Source of the DNA: Beta vulgaris subsp. vulgaris
Lineage: Eukaryota > Streptophyta > Magnoliopsida > Caryophyllales > Amaranthaceae
Reading direction: 5' to 3'
Assembly (NCBI RefSeq): GCF_026745355.1
Contig: NC_079206.1
Location: forward strand, 26,665,845 to 26,729,844
Length of the DNA stretch: 64,000 nt
Positions within the stretch are counted from its first letter, which is position 1. Each line of letters opens with the position of its first letter. The notes below the pieces were generated by a model that was given only the letters and a program-made list of their open reading frames with translations, was not told where the DNA came from and ran no database searches. This document shows, piece by piece, positions 46,351 through 57,347 of this stretch. The position numbers were made by a program, and so were the translations under genes.

Positions 46351-47841
46351 ATGGGAGAAACACCTAACCTTGAGGAAATGCGAAGGCAGTACGAGCAAAT
46401 GGGAGCAGAAATGCTCGAAATAAAGCAAGCTAACGAGCGTCTAACTACCGACTTTACGACATCGCAGGAGAGGATCCAGAAGTTGCAAGAGGAGTTAGCA
46501 TCGTCCAGGGCATCGAAAACCCGGCGTCGAGAAAATCTGAACGACATCCCTTTTATGGGGAATCTCTCTGAGTCGGATGATGAAGAGCCTGAAGATGACG
46601 AAGAGCCCGAGGACGAAGAGCCCTTGAACAATGAAGAGAACGACCAAGGTGAAGGAGAAGCGAATCCTATGACAAAGTGCATGGCTCAAATCGAAAAGCA
46701 AAACAAGCGCTTGATGAAGCTCATGTCCCAGCTCCCGGAGCCCCAACACCAGGCATCGTGGACACCCGACGGCTACGCAGAGTCACCCTTCGTTGATAGG
46801 ATCTTAAGGGTCGTGCTCCCCAAGAAGCTCAACCTGCCTACCTTAGCTGCTACTTATGATGGTTCAACCGATCCAGGCGAGCACGTCGCGCAATACAAAC
46901 GGCGGATGTGGCAAGCATCAATTCCCTGGCATTTGGTAGAGGCATCCATGTGCAAGTCGTTTGGAGCAACGCTCACCGGTCCCGCTCTCAATGGCTGGAT
47001 CTCTCAGCCAGGAAGCATTGGAAATTTCTCCACCCTCGTCAATAAGTTCTATGAGAAGTTTGAAGGCAGTCGCAGCCTGGAAAAGCAAACGAGCGACCTA
47101 TATGGCGTCGTGCAGGGACCCAAAGAATCCGTTCGCGATTATTATAATCGCTTTAACAAAGAAATGATTAGCATTAAAGATCTTGATACTAAGACTGCTA
47201 TTGAATGTTTCAGGAAAGAATTAATCTTGCGGTCGAAGCTATACAATCGTCTGACGAAGTATCCGTGCCAGACGTTCGAGGAAGTCAAGTCGCGAGCGTT
47301 AGCACATATGAGGTTGGAAGAAGACAATGCCATCCTCAACACCATATCCACCCTCAGCGCACTAGATACTCCTGCTGATTGGAAGGCCTTTGTCCCTAAG
47401 AACAACAACTGGCGAAGTCACCCTTATAGCCGTTCAAACCAGGTAAATAATGTTACCGATGTTGTCGAAAGTGCAGGTAACAGCGCAAGGACGGAGTCGC
47501 CAACCTTCCCTGCTCTAGACTCCTACGGATTTTCCGTTGACGTCGGAGGCGTCGTGAATGCCTTATCCAAAATCGGAGCGCCAGTTCGTTGGCCAAAGAG
47601 AAGCGACCGTCCGGAAGCGCAAAAAGATCAGTCAAAGTGGTGTCAGTTCCATCATGACCATGGTCATAAGACGGAGGAGTGCATTGCGTTGCGACGAGAA
47701 GTTGCGTTCATGCTCAATAAGGGGCATCTTAAGGACCTCTTGAGCGACAAAGGTAAAGCGTCCTTTGAAGAAATACCGCGCGTCCGACCCTCCTGCGTCG
47801 CCACACATGTAAAGGTAATCAACGTCATCTCGTGGATCTGA
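46351..47841 (+). CDS. gag: Tat element Gag polyprotein
   Basis: 496-aa open frame starting 56 nt after the left LTR. Residues 1-50 are a coiled-coil like segment (LEEMRRQYEQMGAEMLEIKQ). Residues 70-95 are highly acidic (ESDDEEPEDDEEPEDEE). The Retrotrans_gag domain spans about 165-330 (YDGSTDPGEHVAQYKRRMW, ALNGWISQPGSIGNFSTLV, VRDYYNRFNKEM). A zinc-knuckle-like CQFHHDHGHKTEEC lies near residue 435. The last nine codons seem to leave the original frame: the family sequence INVISxGSDVCGLTYSAAKRLA continues in the next frame just after 47830, so the present stop comes from a 1-nt shift at the gag-protease junction. Confidence 0.9.
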   Translation: MGETPNLEEMRRQYEQMGAEMLEIKQANERLTTDFTTSQERIQKLQEELASSRASKTRRRENLNDIPFMGNLSESDDEEPEDDEEPEDEEPLNNEENDQGEGEANPMTKCMAQIEKQNKRLMKLMSQLPEPQHQASWTPDGYAESPFVDRILRVVLPKKLNLPTLAATYDGSTDPGEHVAQYKRRMWQASIPWHLVEASMCKSFGATLTGPALNGWISQPGSIGNFSTLVNKFYEKFEGSRSLEKQTSDLYGVVQGPKESVRDYYNRFNKEMISIKDLDTKTAIECFRKELILRSKLYNRLTKYPCQTFEEVKSRALAHMRLEEDNAILNTISTLSALDTPADWKAFVPKNNNWRSHPYSRSNQVNNVTDVVESAGNSARTESPTFPALDSYGFSVDVGGVVNALSKIGAPVRWPKRSDRPEAQKDQSKWCQFHHDHGHKTEECIALRREVAFMLNKGHLKDLLSDKGKASFEEIPRVRPSCVATHVKVINVISWI

Positions 47842-50800
47842 TGTATGTGGACTAACGTATTCCGCAGCCAAAAGGCTAGCAAGAGAGGGTACCCCCTCGT
47901 CCGCCGTTTATAAATCTTGCAGGTCAGCTGAGGAACGCAAGCTCGAAGCAATGGCGATAACCTTCGACGATGACGACGTCTGCGATATGGAGCATCATGA
48001 CGGATTAGTAATATCCCTGACTGTCAGCAACTGCTTGTTAGAGCGAGTGTTGGTCGATGGGGGAAGCTCAGCCAATATCATATTCAAAAGCGCCCTCGAA
48101 GGTATGGGTCTGTGCGATAAAGATATTACTAAAAAATCTATTGTTTTGGTAGGTTTCAGTGGAGAGGCTCAACATACTGTCGGAGAGATCACACTGCCAA
48201 CACTAGCCAAAGGCGTCAACCTGCCAACCAGGTTCAGCGTTGTGGACTGCCCGTCAGCATACAATATTATCCTCGGCACCCCATGGATACATAAGATGAA
48301 GGCTGTCCCTTCAACCTATCATCAGTCACTGAAGTTTCCTACCAAATGGGGGTCCAAGAAATAAAGGGCAGCAGAAGTCCGCAAGGGAATGCTATAGTTC
48401 GTCTCTCAAGCCCCCAAAAGCGACTATCTAGCAATTAAAGGATGGGTCAGCGCCCGACGCGCCCAGCGAGCAGGACGTGGATGAAGTGGTGCTCGATCCA
48501 TCCATCCCCGATCGCGTCGTACGAATCGGAGCGACATTGTCGCAGGAGATACGAGGTCAGTTAGTTGATTTTTTGAAAGCTAACCAAGATTGTTTTGCTT
48601 GGTCCCATGAAGACATGACAGGAATCAGTCCTGACGTCATCACTCATAAACTCAACGTCCACCCCGCTCACAAGCATGTAAAGCAGAAAAGACGTAAGTT
48701 TGCTCCTGAAAGATGCGCGAAGTAAAGTACCCAGACTGGCTAGCCAACGTCGTGGTGGTCAGCAAAAAGAACGGGAAGTGGTGAGTCTGCATCGACTTCA
48801 CAGATCTAAACAAAGCATGTCCCAAGGATCCATTCCCTCTCCCTCATATAGATGCAATGGTCGATGCGACGGCCGATCACGAGCTTTTAACGTTCATGGA
48901 CGCGTATTCCGGGTACAACCAAATATTGATGCATCCGGACGACTAAGAAAAGATCGCGTTCGTTACCGATAAAGGTATATATTGTTACAAGGTTATGCCT
49001 TTTGGTTTGAAAAATGCAGGTGCCACATATCAGCGGCTGGTCAATCAAATGTTTAAAGATCAACTGGGTGACACTATGGAAGTGTACATCGACGATATGC
49101 TCGTCAAATCGAAGCAAGCAGGCGATCACATTCAGCATCTGTCGGAGGTTTTCGACGTATTACGAAGGTATGACATGAAATTAAACCCTACTTAATGCAC
49201 CTTTGGAGTGTCCGCAAGGAAATTTCTAGGGTACGTCGTGACGCAACGAGGAATTGAAGCCAGCCAAGACCAAATAGAAGCCATCGTCAACATTCAGTCC
49301 CCACGAAGCGTCAAGGAAGTGCAAAAGTTGACTGGTCGCGTAGCTGCGTTGAATCGTTTCATATCCCGGTCATCTGAGAAGTGTCACCTATTTTATGACG
49401 TCCTGAGAAATTACAAGGGCTTTGAATGGACGCAGCAACATGAAGACGCACTACAAAAACTTAAAAGCTACTTAGCATCGCCGCCATTATTGTCAAAGCC
49501 AAATATTGGGGAAACGTTGCAGCTCTATCTCGCGGTAAGTAACGTGTCCGTCAGCGCTGTCCTGACGCGGGAAGCGGAGAGCCAGCAGCTACCAATCTAC
49601 TATGTCAGTAAGTCTCTGCTAGACGCGGAGACCAGGTATTCTTCATTAGAAAAGCTCATTTTAGCCATAGTCGTAGCTGTTACGAAATTAGGCACTATTT
49701 CGAAACGCATACTGTTGTCGTTATGACTAATTATCCTATCAAGTCTGTCTTGCGACATCCGGAATTAACAGGTCGCATGAGCAAGTGGGCAATAGCACTC
49801 AGCGCGTACGATATCCAGTTTCATCCCAAAACCGCTGTCAAGTCACAAGCTTTGGTAGATTTTGTGGCAGACTTTAGCCCAGAGCTGGAAAAGCTCGCAG
49901 ACGACGAAGTCGCAAGGATTAACCAAGTGAACGACGACTCCTATATATTGTTTGTTGATGGATCTTCTAATTTTCGTGGTGCAGGTCTAGGCATTGTGCT
50001 AAAGTCACCACAAGGGGGAAGATAGTCGAGCCATTTGCTGTGAATTTAGAGCAACGAACAATGAAGCCGAGTACGAAGCGCTCATAGCCGGAATGACGTT
50101 AGCAGAGGACATGGGAGCGAAAGCATTAAAAGTCTTTAGCGATTCACTGTTGATAGTCAGCCAAGTCAAAGGCGAATTCGCAGCAAAAGACTCTAAAATG
50201 GCCATGTATTTAGAAATAGCTCAGAGTAAAAGTAAAGTGTTTAATTCGTTTGACATTTTGCAGATACCTAGGGACCAGAATACACAAGCGGATGCATTGG
50301 CCAATCTCGGATCTTCTTTAAGGGACGTTTCGTTTACGTCCGTCCCTATTGTTCATTTGACAAACCCTGCTATCGCTAGGAGTATCGGGGACGCTGCCGC
50401 AACGACGACCGATCAGCCTCGAGATCAGACAATCATGGGGTCGTCAATAATGTTGATAATCCCGCACCAAAAGCGACCCTGACGACGAGGAAGTAAGTGT
50501 CATTGGACAAAGCCATTTTATGATTTCCTTGCTAACGATGTACTCCCAACAGATAAGGCGGAAGCACACAGAATTTGATTCAAGGCGTTGCGATACGTAC
50601 TCATTCAAGGAGTACTCTTCAAGGAGTCTGCCGTAGGCCCCTACCTACGTTGTTTGGAAAATGAGCAGTGGGGGCAAGTCCTGAAGGACATGCATGACGG
50701 CACCTGTGGGAATCATTCAGGAGGACGCAGCTTGTCTAATAGAGTATTGCGCATGGGCTACTATTGGCCAACAATGAGGAAGGACGCAATAAGGTATGTC

Positions 50801-51771
50801 GCCAAATGCGATAGTTGTCAACGACATGCAGGTATGACGCACAAACCTTGGAACTTTTGCATCCTACTCTAACACCTTGGCCTTTCATGAAGTGGGGAAT
50901 GGACATAGTTGATCAATTACCTCCAGCCCCAGGAAAGAAGGTCTTTATGTTGGCACTAACTGACTATTTTTCTAAGTGGATTGAGGCAGGTTCTTTTCAA
51001 TAGGTACGCGATAAGGAAGTGATTTCCTTTATATACACTAACATCATTTGCATATTTGGCGTCCCGTCCGAGATAGTATGCGACAACGAGTCGCAGTTCA
51101 TTAGCAACGAAACAAGACGCTTCTGTGATGAATGGAGCATAGTGCTGCAAAGGTCAACGCCAAGATACCCGCAAGCCAATGGACAGGCTGAGTCCAACAA
51201 CAAAACGATCATTGACTCTTTGAAGAAGCGGCTCGCAGCCAAGAAAGATAAATGGGTGGAAGCGTTGCCTTCCATCTTATGGGATAATCGCACGACACCG
51301 CGCACCGCCACCGGACAAACTCCGTTCTCACTAGTTTATGGTTGCGAGGCTGTCTTGCCTTCGAAGGTGAGCGTCCCAACTGCGAGATGCAGCCTAGCGA
51401 CGGGAGCGACGGAATAACAATGAGTTGTTTAACGACCTAGATACCATTGAGGAGTTGCGCGACGCAGCGCTGGTGCGCATGGCGGCACAGCGCTGGTGCG
51501 CATGGCGGCGCAGCAACAAATAGTAGCGAGGAGCTTCAACAAAAATGTCCGAGCCAAGTCCTTCGTCGAAGGAGATTGGGTCCTAAGGAAAGTATTCCAG
51601 AACACACAAGAGGCTAACGCTGGCAAGTTAGGTCAGAAGTGGGAAGGACCATATCAAATCAGTAAAGTAGTAGCCATGGAGCCTACCAATTGGTCTGAAG
51701 TGACGGAAGCTCCGTACGTCGTAGCTGGAATGCCACACACCTCAAACGATACTACTTTTAAAGCTAAGTGA
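47830..51771 (+). pseudogene. pol: Tat element pol: protease, RT, RNase H, second RNase H, integrase (broken)
   Basis: Protease region 47951-48364 with the active-site VDGGSSANIIF. RT from 48570 (DCFAWSHEDMTGI) with VMPFGLKNAGATYQ and YIDD at about 49085-49096; a TAA at about 49194. RT connection and first RNase H 49208-50025 (LGYVVTQRGIEASQ, RHPELTGRMSKWA). Additional RNase H 49945-50345 (YILFVDGSSNFRGAGLG, SDSLLIVSQVKGEFAAKDSK). Integrase 50588-51417 with HHCC zinc region (CDSCQRH), GMDIVDQLPPA, VCDNESQF and NGQAESNNK for D, D, E. C-terminal chromatin-facing part 51496-51771. I count at least seven frame changes or stops. Confidence 0.92.
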
Positions 51772-52483
51772 TAAGCTTTGTTTTCTCAGTTTTTTTTTTT
51801 TAAAAAAAGAAAAAGGATACATATATACACATAGAGATGTAGAATAGTTGGTAATGCTATAATATTCGGGTCGCTAGGTGTCAGCGACCATAGTGTTCTC
51901 TCACTGGGTACTTGTTGAAGTTGCAGGCAAATTGTCCCCATTCAACTTATTAACGTCCCGACGATTTCCACTATTGCCTCAGACGACGCGACGACAGAGG
52001 CACAGTCATTTTAAAATCATAGCTGCTGATGACATTTCAGCCATCCCCCTGACGGGCACATGTAAGTTTTATGTATTTCCTATGTGTATTCTAAAAGTCG
52101 TTTAGTCCAAACGACACATCTGAACGACCAGTGACGACTTTTGTTAAGTCCAAACGATACGTCTGAACGACCGATGATGACTCTTATTAAGTCCAAACGA
52201 TACGTCCGAGCGACCAAAGATGGCCTATTGGATGCCTGACTAATCCTCTAGAAAGGTCGGAATAACGACTGAGACACATGCATGTGACACACAGTAGAGG
52301 CATAAGATTATCTATGTTAAAAATTCAAAAACAACGAAGTAAATGATAGAAATTAAAAGAGTTATGGTCACCCCCATAGGTGACCCAAAAGTATAGTACA
52401 AACAGTCACTCCCTTGAGTGACTTAAAACATAGTTTGATTAAAAGTTTAAACGAAAAGAAGCATGACGCAAGGGATTAAGAAA
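51772..52483. other. Spacer between pol and the antisense gene, with a 43-bp tandem repeat
   Basis: Three copies of AGTCCAAACGA(C/T)AC(A/G)TC start at 52104, 52147 and 52190, period 43. No gene seen. In Tat elements such variable spacer repeats are common. Confidence 0.7.
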
Positions 52484-52590
52484 TTAAACGTCAGGGATCT
52501 TCTCATCTTCCTTCCCCTCTGACGCTTCAGCTGGCAAGATAGTGGCTGGGGCTTCCTTCTCAGTCTCAGGGTCAGGAGGCACATCTGACG

Positions 52591-54428
52591 CTATGAACCC
52601 AGCACAGGACGGGGCGTTTTCATTAACCTATAATAAGAATCCGCTGTCGCAGCCAAGTCCTCCTCATCCATAAGATCTTTCATTGACCCCATGAATTGGA
52701 TGTATAGGTCAATATCCTTTTGAGGCATCCATGACGCTGTCTTCTTCATCAGAAGCTGGTGCATCAGCTTGGCCCTAACCCTCGTTGTCGCCTCAGCCTC
52801 AAGAAGGTCCATCTCGTTCTTCTGAGCGTCAACACTCGCCTGGAGAGACGTGATCTCCTGACGCGAGGATTCTTCTAGCGTAGTCGCCCTCTGCCTAATC
52901 TCTTCCAGCTCCTCCCCGTTTTTCTTCAGAGTTTCCTTCATCTCCTTCATAGTCCCCTTACAGGACTCCAATTCAGCACCTTTGGACTTCGCGTCCGCTT
53001 CTGCTTTCTCCATTCTCTGCTTCATGGACAGATGACCCTTCAGCAGAGACGAGATCTCTCTTTTTGCCATTAGGAGATGTTGGGAAGACTGCGTAAAAGA
53101 AAGAGGATATGCGTCAGGTTTCATTACCATAGCAGCATAGTATCCAAGACAAGGGTAAAGCAAATGTCTATACCTGGAATAGGAGCTCTAGCCCATCTGA
53201 CATCATGCGAGGGAGAGTGTGATCCTTAATCCTTTCCATAGCGCTGGGGAAGAGGAACCTGTCGGCCTCCGGCCATATGGACCTCTCCAACGGCATGAAG
53301 TCTTTAGGGACGGTCACAGAATAGGAAGGCCCGCTCTTGTCTGGAGGGGCTAGGAAGTCAGTCTTGCGCGTCTTGGACGCGACGTCGTGTTCGTCGTCCA
53401 AGTGAACGACAACCGCCGTGTCCTTTTTAGACGATGCTGACGCAACGTCAGCGGAGGACTCCCTCTTGCGCTTGCGCAATAGTTCGGCCAGCGCCTGCCC
53501 ATCCAAACTCCCCCTAGGACGCGATTGAGTTGAACCTGTCCAGAGAAGGTTAAAACGTCAGTATGAGACCGACCCTAGTAAAAGTCCTACCCATGAGTAA
53601 AGTAAAAAAAAAATATATAGACTCACTAGAAGCCATAGATGAACAACTGTCTTGAGAGGCAAAGAGAATTTTTCTGAACTGCCTGTCCTCCTCTGACACC
53701 TTCAGAAACTTGTCACAGAGACTTTGAGACTCGTCGCGATGCGACAACAATTTTGGGTTAAGACCTGCAGAAGAAACGATGTAAGAGTGGTGTTAACGAC
53801 GCATCGCGAATTCAGAAAGACTGAAAATAAACACACCTTCGGTATTCCAGCCGCCAACCAGAGACGCCCCGGCTTCCCCTAGTGACGATCTCTTCACAAA
53901 CACAAACCTGTTTTTCCAACCTCTGTCGTTTGACTGTATCCCCCCGACCAGAGGCTCTAACCTCGCCTTTGCATGCAAGGCTATCCTATTTTTCGCCTTA
54001 ACCCTAATCTCATAATGTAGCAGCAAATCGTGAAGGGTGAAGGCTTCGTCCCACGACGCCGTCACCCTGTCGATGACGCTTAGGATTCTCCAGACTTGGG
54101 GCATAATCCGCCCTGGGCTGATTTGATAAATCTGCATCAGATCCCTTGCCAAAGGGGCGAAGGGAAGCCTAAGACCTATTTTGAAAGGGTATTCATAGAG
54201 CACTACCCATTCTTGGGGACACGATTCTGGGGGTTCGTCAGGTTCAGCATTTCTAATGACAGTACTTTCAGGCAAATTTCCTAGGTCTAGAAACCTTAAA
54301 AGGTCATCTTCTGATATTGTTGACAATTCGTCCTCATTTTCTACCCTTTGTTCTACAGCCTTTTCTTTCCCTTTCGATTTCTCTTGGTTTTTCACAAAAG
54401 TCCTAATGCTGCGTCTACTGGGCGCCAT
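52591..54428 (-). CDS. Antisense four-exon gene in the Tat element, putative gypsy-type transposon domain protein
   Basis: Exons on the minus strand: 53837-54428, 53627-53764, 53174-53535, 52591-53088. Every intron is GT-AG (donors GTGTGT, GTGAGT, GTATAG; acceptors CTGCAG, GACAG, CGCAG) and all phases match, giving 529 aa without a stop. Start chosen at MAPSRRSIRTF (54428); an upstream in-frame Met is at 54464. Residues 30-60 are acidic; about 75-200 (EWVVLYEYPFKIGLRLPF, PGRIMPQVWRILSVIDRV) resemble the Pfam family called putative gypsy type transposon. Exon 3 has a basic RKRKRE motif; exon 4 is a long coiled coil (KEMKETLKKNGEELEEI). An acidic frame (52590-52484) continues in another phase, so the C-terminus may have been longer. 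Function unknown. Confidence 0.72.
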
Positions 54429-54929
54429 GAGAGCGGTGGAGGAAGAGAAAATAGAGCAAATCAAAGGAAAAAAAAATGAGCGAAAAAGTGCGAAATTACC
54501 TGGTGTCAGCGATCGATTTGCCGAAGAGAGAGTAAAGGAAGTTATGAAAGTTGCCTTACTTAAAGAGAGAGAAAGATTTGATGAAGTGAGAGTAAAAGTT
54601 ATGATCTTCTCAGCCGCTTAAGTTATTTATGCCAAGAGTAAGCAATCATGACAATCGTGCTAACGGTTATAATTAAAACGGCTATTTGAAAATAAAACTA
54701 CCTTTTGTATTTTGAGACCCTTGGACTACCAAAGATAACCGCTCAAAACAGATCTCCTTTCCCTCCATGCGTTTCTTTGGAAATCTTCTTTCTTTAAATT
54801 GACAAGGGCGAGATTTCTTGCGATTTGTGATATCTTGATGACTTGTGTAGAATTTCATTTGATTTGTTGATTTTTTAACAATTGTTTCATGGGCTTTGTA
54901 TCACCCCAATTCAACAATTGGGGGTAAAC

Positions 54930-55571
54930 TGTTATGGCTGAATTTTTTGACAGGATGACATTGACGCGACGACGCAATGATTCGATGACGTAGCATCATC
55001 TGACGAAAAGACATAGAAGATGCAAACCAAAGACATAGCGGAGGATGTACAATTAAGAGCAGTGCATTGAATGGTAACGGTCAGGCCAAATAAGGCAAGA
55101 GCATTTTAAAGCCATAAATTCAGCCGTTAGAGAGGACAACATTGAAGACGCAGGAGCGTGAGCATAGAAGATTCTCCATGATTCAAGCATAGAGATTAAT
55201 GTAATAATTAGTGAATTTATTTTTGTATTCGTTAGGGGAAAAAGCCAAGGAAAGAAGAAGGCATATAAAAGGGAGAGAGAGGTCAATGCCATGTTTTTTA
55301 CGCAATATTGAGAGAAAGACACTAGAGTGAACTGAACATTCTTATAAACGACGATCAGTCGCGAAGAAAGATAGTGAACTATATTAGTTTGGTGAATCTG
55401 CAACCACCCGCGGTTTTTTACCCATCTTCATTGGGGTTTTCCGCGTCACCACTTTTGTGTGTTCATCCCCTTTGACTCCCCTTTGCATTCTTTTGTCCCA
55501 TCGACTTTAACATCATTTGGTTGACACGTCCCACAACTTTTCATCATAAGTGATAAATTTTAGCATAAACA
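54930..55571 (+). repeat. 3' LTR of Tat element
   Basis: 642 bp, matching 45650-46295 with about a dozen substitutions and two small indels. TATA box at 55263-55270. Confidence 0.95.
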
Positions 55572-55653
55572 ATATTATTATTAATAAATTCCATAATTGA
55601 ATATATTAGTTTTCCGTAATATTTTGTATTGCAGGAAATTGGAAAATGGACAT

Positions 55654-57294
55654 TGTTGTGCATATACATGGTATATTTTGATGATGAAAATTAATATAAT
55701 ATGTTATAGTATGAAAGTGTGTAACAGTCGCAACAGATGCATGAAGAAAGGAATTAAAAAATGAAGACTTTGAAGAAAAGAAGAATCAAGAATGAAATCC
55801 AAGTTTATATGTTCCTTAGAATAGTTACTTTGTATTCAAATTTAATATGCTCAAACTTGGTGATATGCTATGTGCTAAATATAGAAATATAAAATTAGTA
55901 TAATTATTATTTTCATAGAGTTAAGAAAATAAATAATTGTATTGATATTATATGTCTATATAAAAAGGAAATTAGTTTTCAAAATAAGGTAAAAGATTTT
56001 CATAACAAATGGTTTAGAAAAGAATTTTATAAAAACGAGTTTTAGAAAAAAAAATTAATAAAACCGTGTTTTATAAAAGAATTTTGGAAAAACGTGTTTT
56101 AGAAAGATATTTTACAAAAAACCGTGTTTTCATAAAACGTGTTTTTAAGATAAAAGATTTTTATAAAACCGAGTTTTACTAAACGTGTTTTATAAATTCA
56201 GATTTTATAAAATAGATTTTGGAAAATATTTTTTGAAAAAAAAAACAGAATTTGAGTTGAAAAGAAAATCTAATATGGAAAACTTATCTTTTTGAGATTA
56301 AAGATAAAGATAGAAAAAGATAAAGTTTGTTTTTCTAAAAGAGAATTAAATTCCTTAAATTAAGGATTACTCCCTCCGTTTCCTAAAGATCTTTCCTCTT
56401 TCCGTTTAAGGGTGTTTCCAAAAGATCTTCCCACTTTTGCTTTATTCCTTATTTGGCAAAACAAATTTCCCTATTTACCCACTCATGTCACTATCATATG
56501 GTCCACCATTACATTATTAATTCAATTTTACTCCCTTTCTCTCTCCTACTTTAAACCCTTTTTATTTATTTATTTATCTTAACCCCTTTCTCTCTCCTAC
56601 TTTACTCACACCATGCCCCACACAACTTGATTTTCCTTGGTATCTATAGAAAAAGTAAGTGGGAAGATCTTTAGGAAACGGAGGGAGTAAAAGATAAAGA
56701 TAACTTTGAAGGATGGTCGTCCAAACCATGTCCTATAAAAGGGTTTTATAATTCAATTTTAGATCTCACGTTTTCAGCGAGAAAAATCAGAAATATTAAG
56801 AGCTGAAAACTATTTCCTAAGGCACTGAGCATAGCACTGAGCGAGACAGATTCAAGTAACGATTATATGATTGTAATTGTCCTCTAATCGCTTGACTAAG
56901 AAGCACACGATTGAGGATTCTTTCTTTCTGTAATTTCACTATTATAAAGAGTTACAACTCTTAGAGTTAAGGGTTGGGTAGCACTACTAGGGTTAGTAGT
57001 GGGGGAATCTTATTGTATCAAGAGTTTGATATTTTAGGGTTCAAAGAAATAAAGAGTTTTGTTTCGTGTGGATGTAGATCTCAGAGGTGAGATTGAACCA
57101 CGTTATATCCTGTGTTTGCGTATCAAATCTCACATACTTTTATTTTATTATTCGCAAAAACTCAAATCAGCGATTTATGAGTGTTTGGCACAGTGCCAGG
57201 CACTGAGCCATAAAAGAGATTTCGCGAAAATCGATTAGATTTCACCACTTAATTCAACCCCCCCCCTTCTTGAGTGTCACCTTGTGTTCCAACA
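55654..57294 (+). repeat. 5' LTR of Sirevirus-like element (with MITE insert)
   Basis: Starts TGTTGTGCAT and ends TTCCAACA. TATA box CTATAAAA at 56733-56740. The U3 part (55985-56240) holds a run of AAAACGTGTTTT/AAAACCGTGTTTT motifs. A 318-bp Stowaway element is inserted at 56370. Confidence 0.92.
56370..56687. mobile_element. Stowaway (Tc1/mariner) MITE, copy 1
   Basis: 318 bp, ends CTCCCTCCGTTTCCTAAAGA in inverted orientation, TA duplication at 56368-56369 and 56688-56689. The other LTR has the empty site (GGATTAAAAG near 62090), which confirms the boundaries. Confidence 0.95.
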
Positions 57295-57347
57295 AGTGGT
57301 ATAGAGCAGGCTATTCTCGTAAGACTAATATCTAGAAATAGAAATCA

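Larger units (their letters stand above)
45650..55571 (+). mobile_element. Ty3/gypsy LTR retrotransposon, Tat lineage
   Basis: A complete 9.9-kb element. LTRs are 45650-46295 (646 bp) and 54930-55571 (642 bp), with about 2% differences, and the target duplication ATATT is at 45645-45649 and 55572-55576. The primer site TGGCGCCTACCGTGGGG follows the left LTR; the purine tract TTGGGGGTAAAC precedes the right. Domain order is gag, protease, RT, RNase H, additional RNase H, integrase; the extra RNase H marks the Tat/Ogre/Retand group. An antisense gene occupies 52.5-54.4 kb, between pol and the 3' LTR. Gag is open; pol is broken. Confidence 0.96.
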
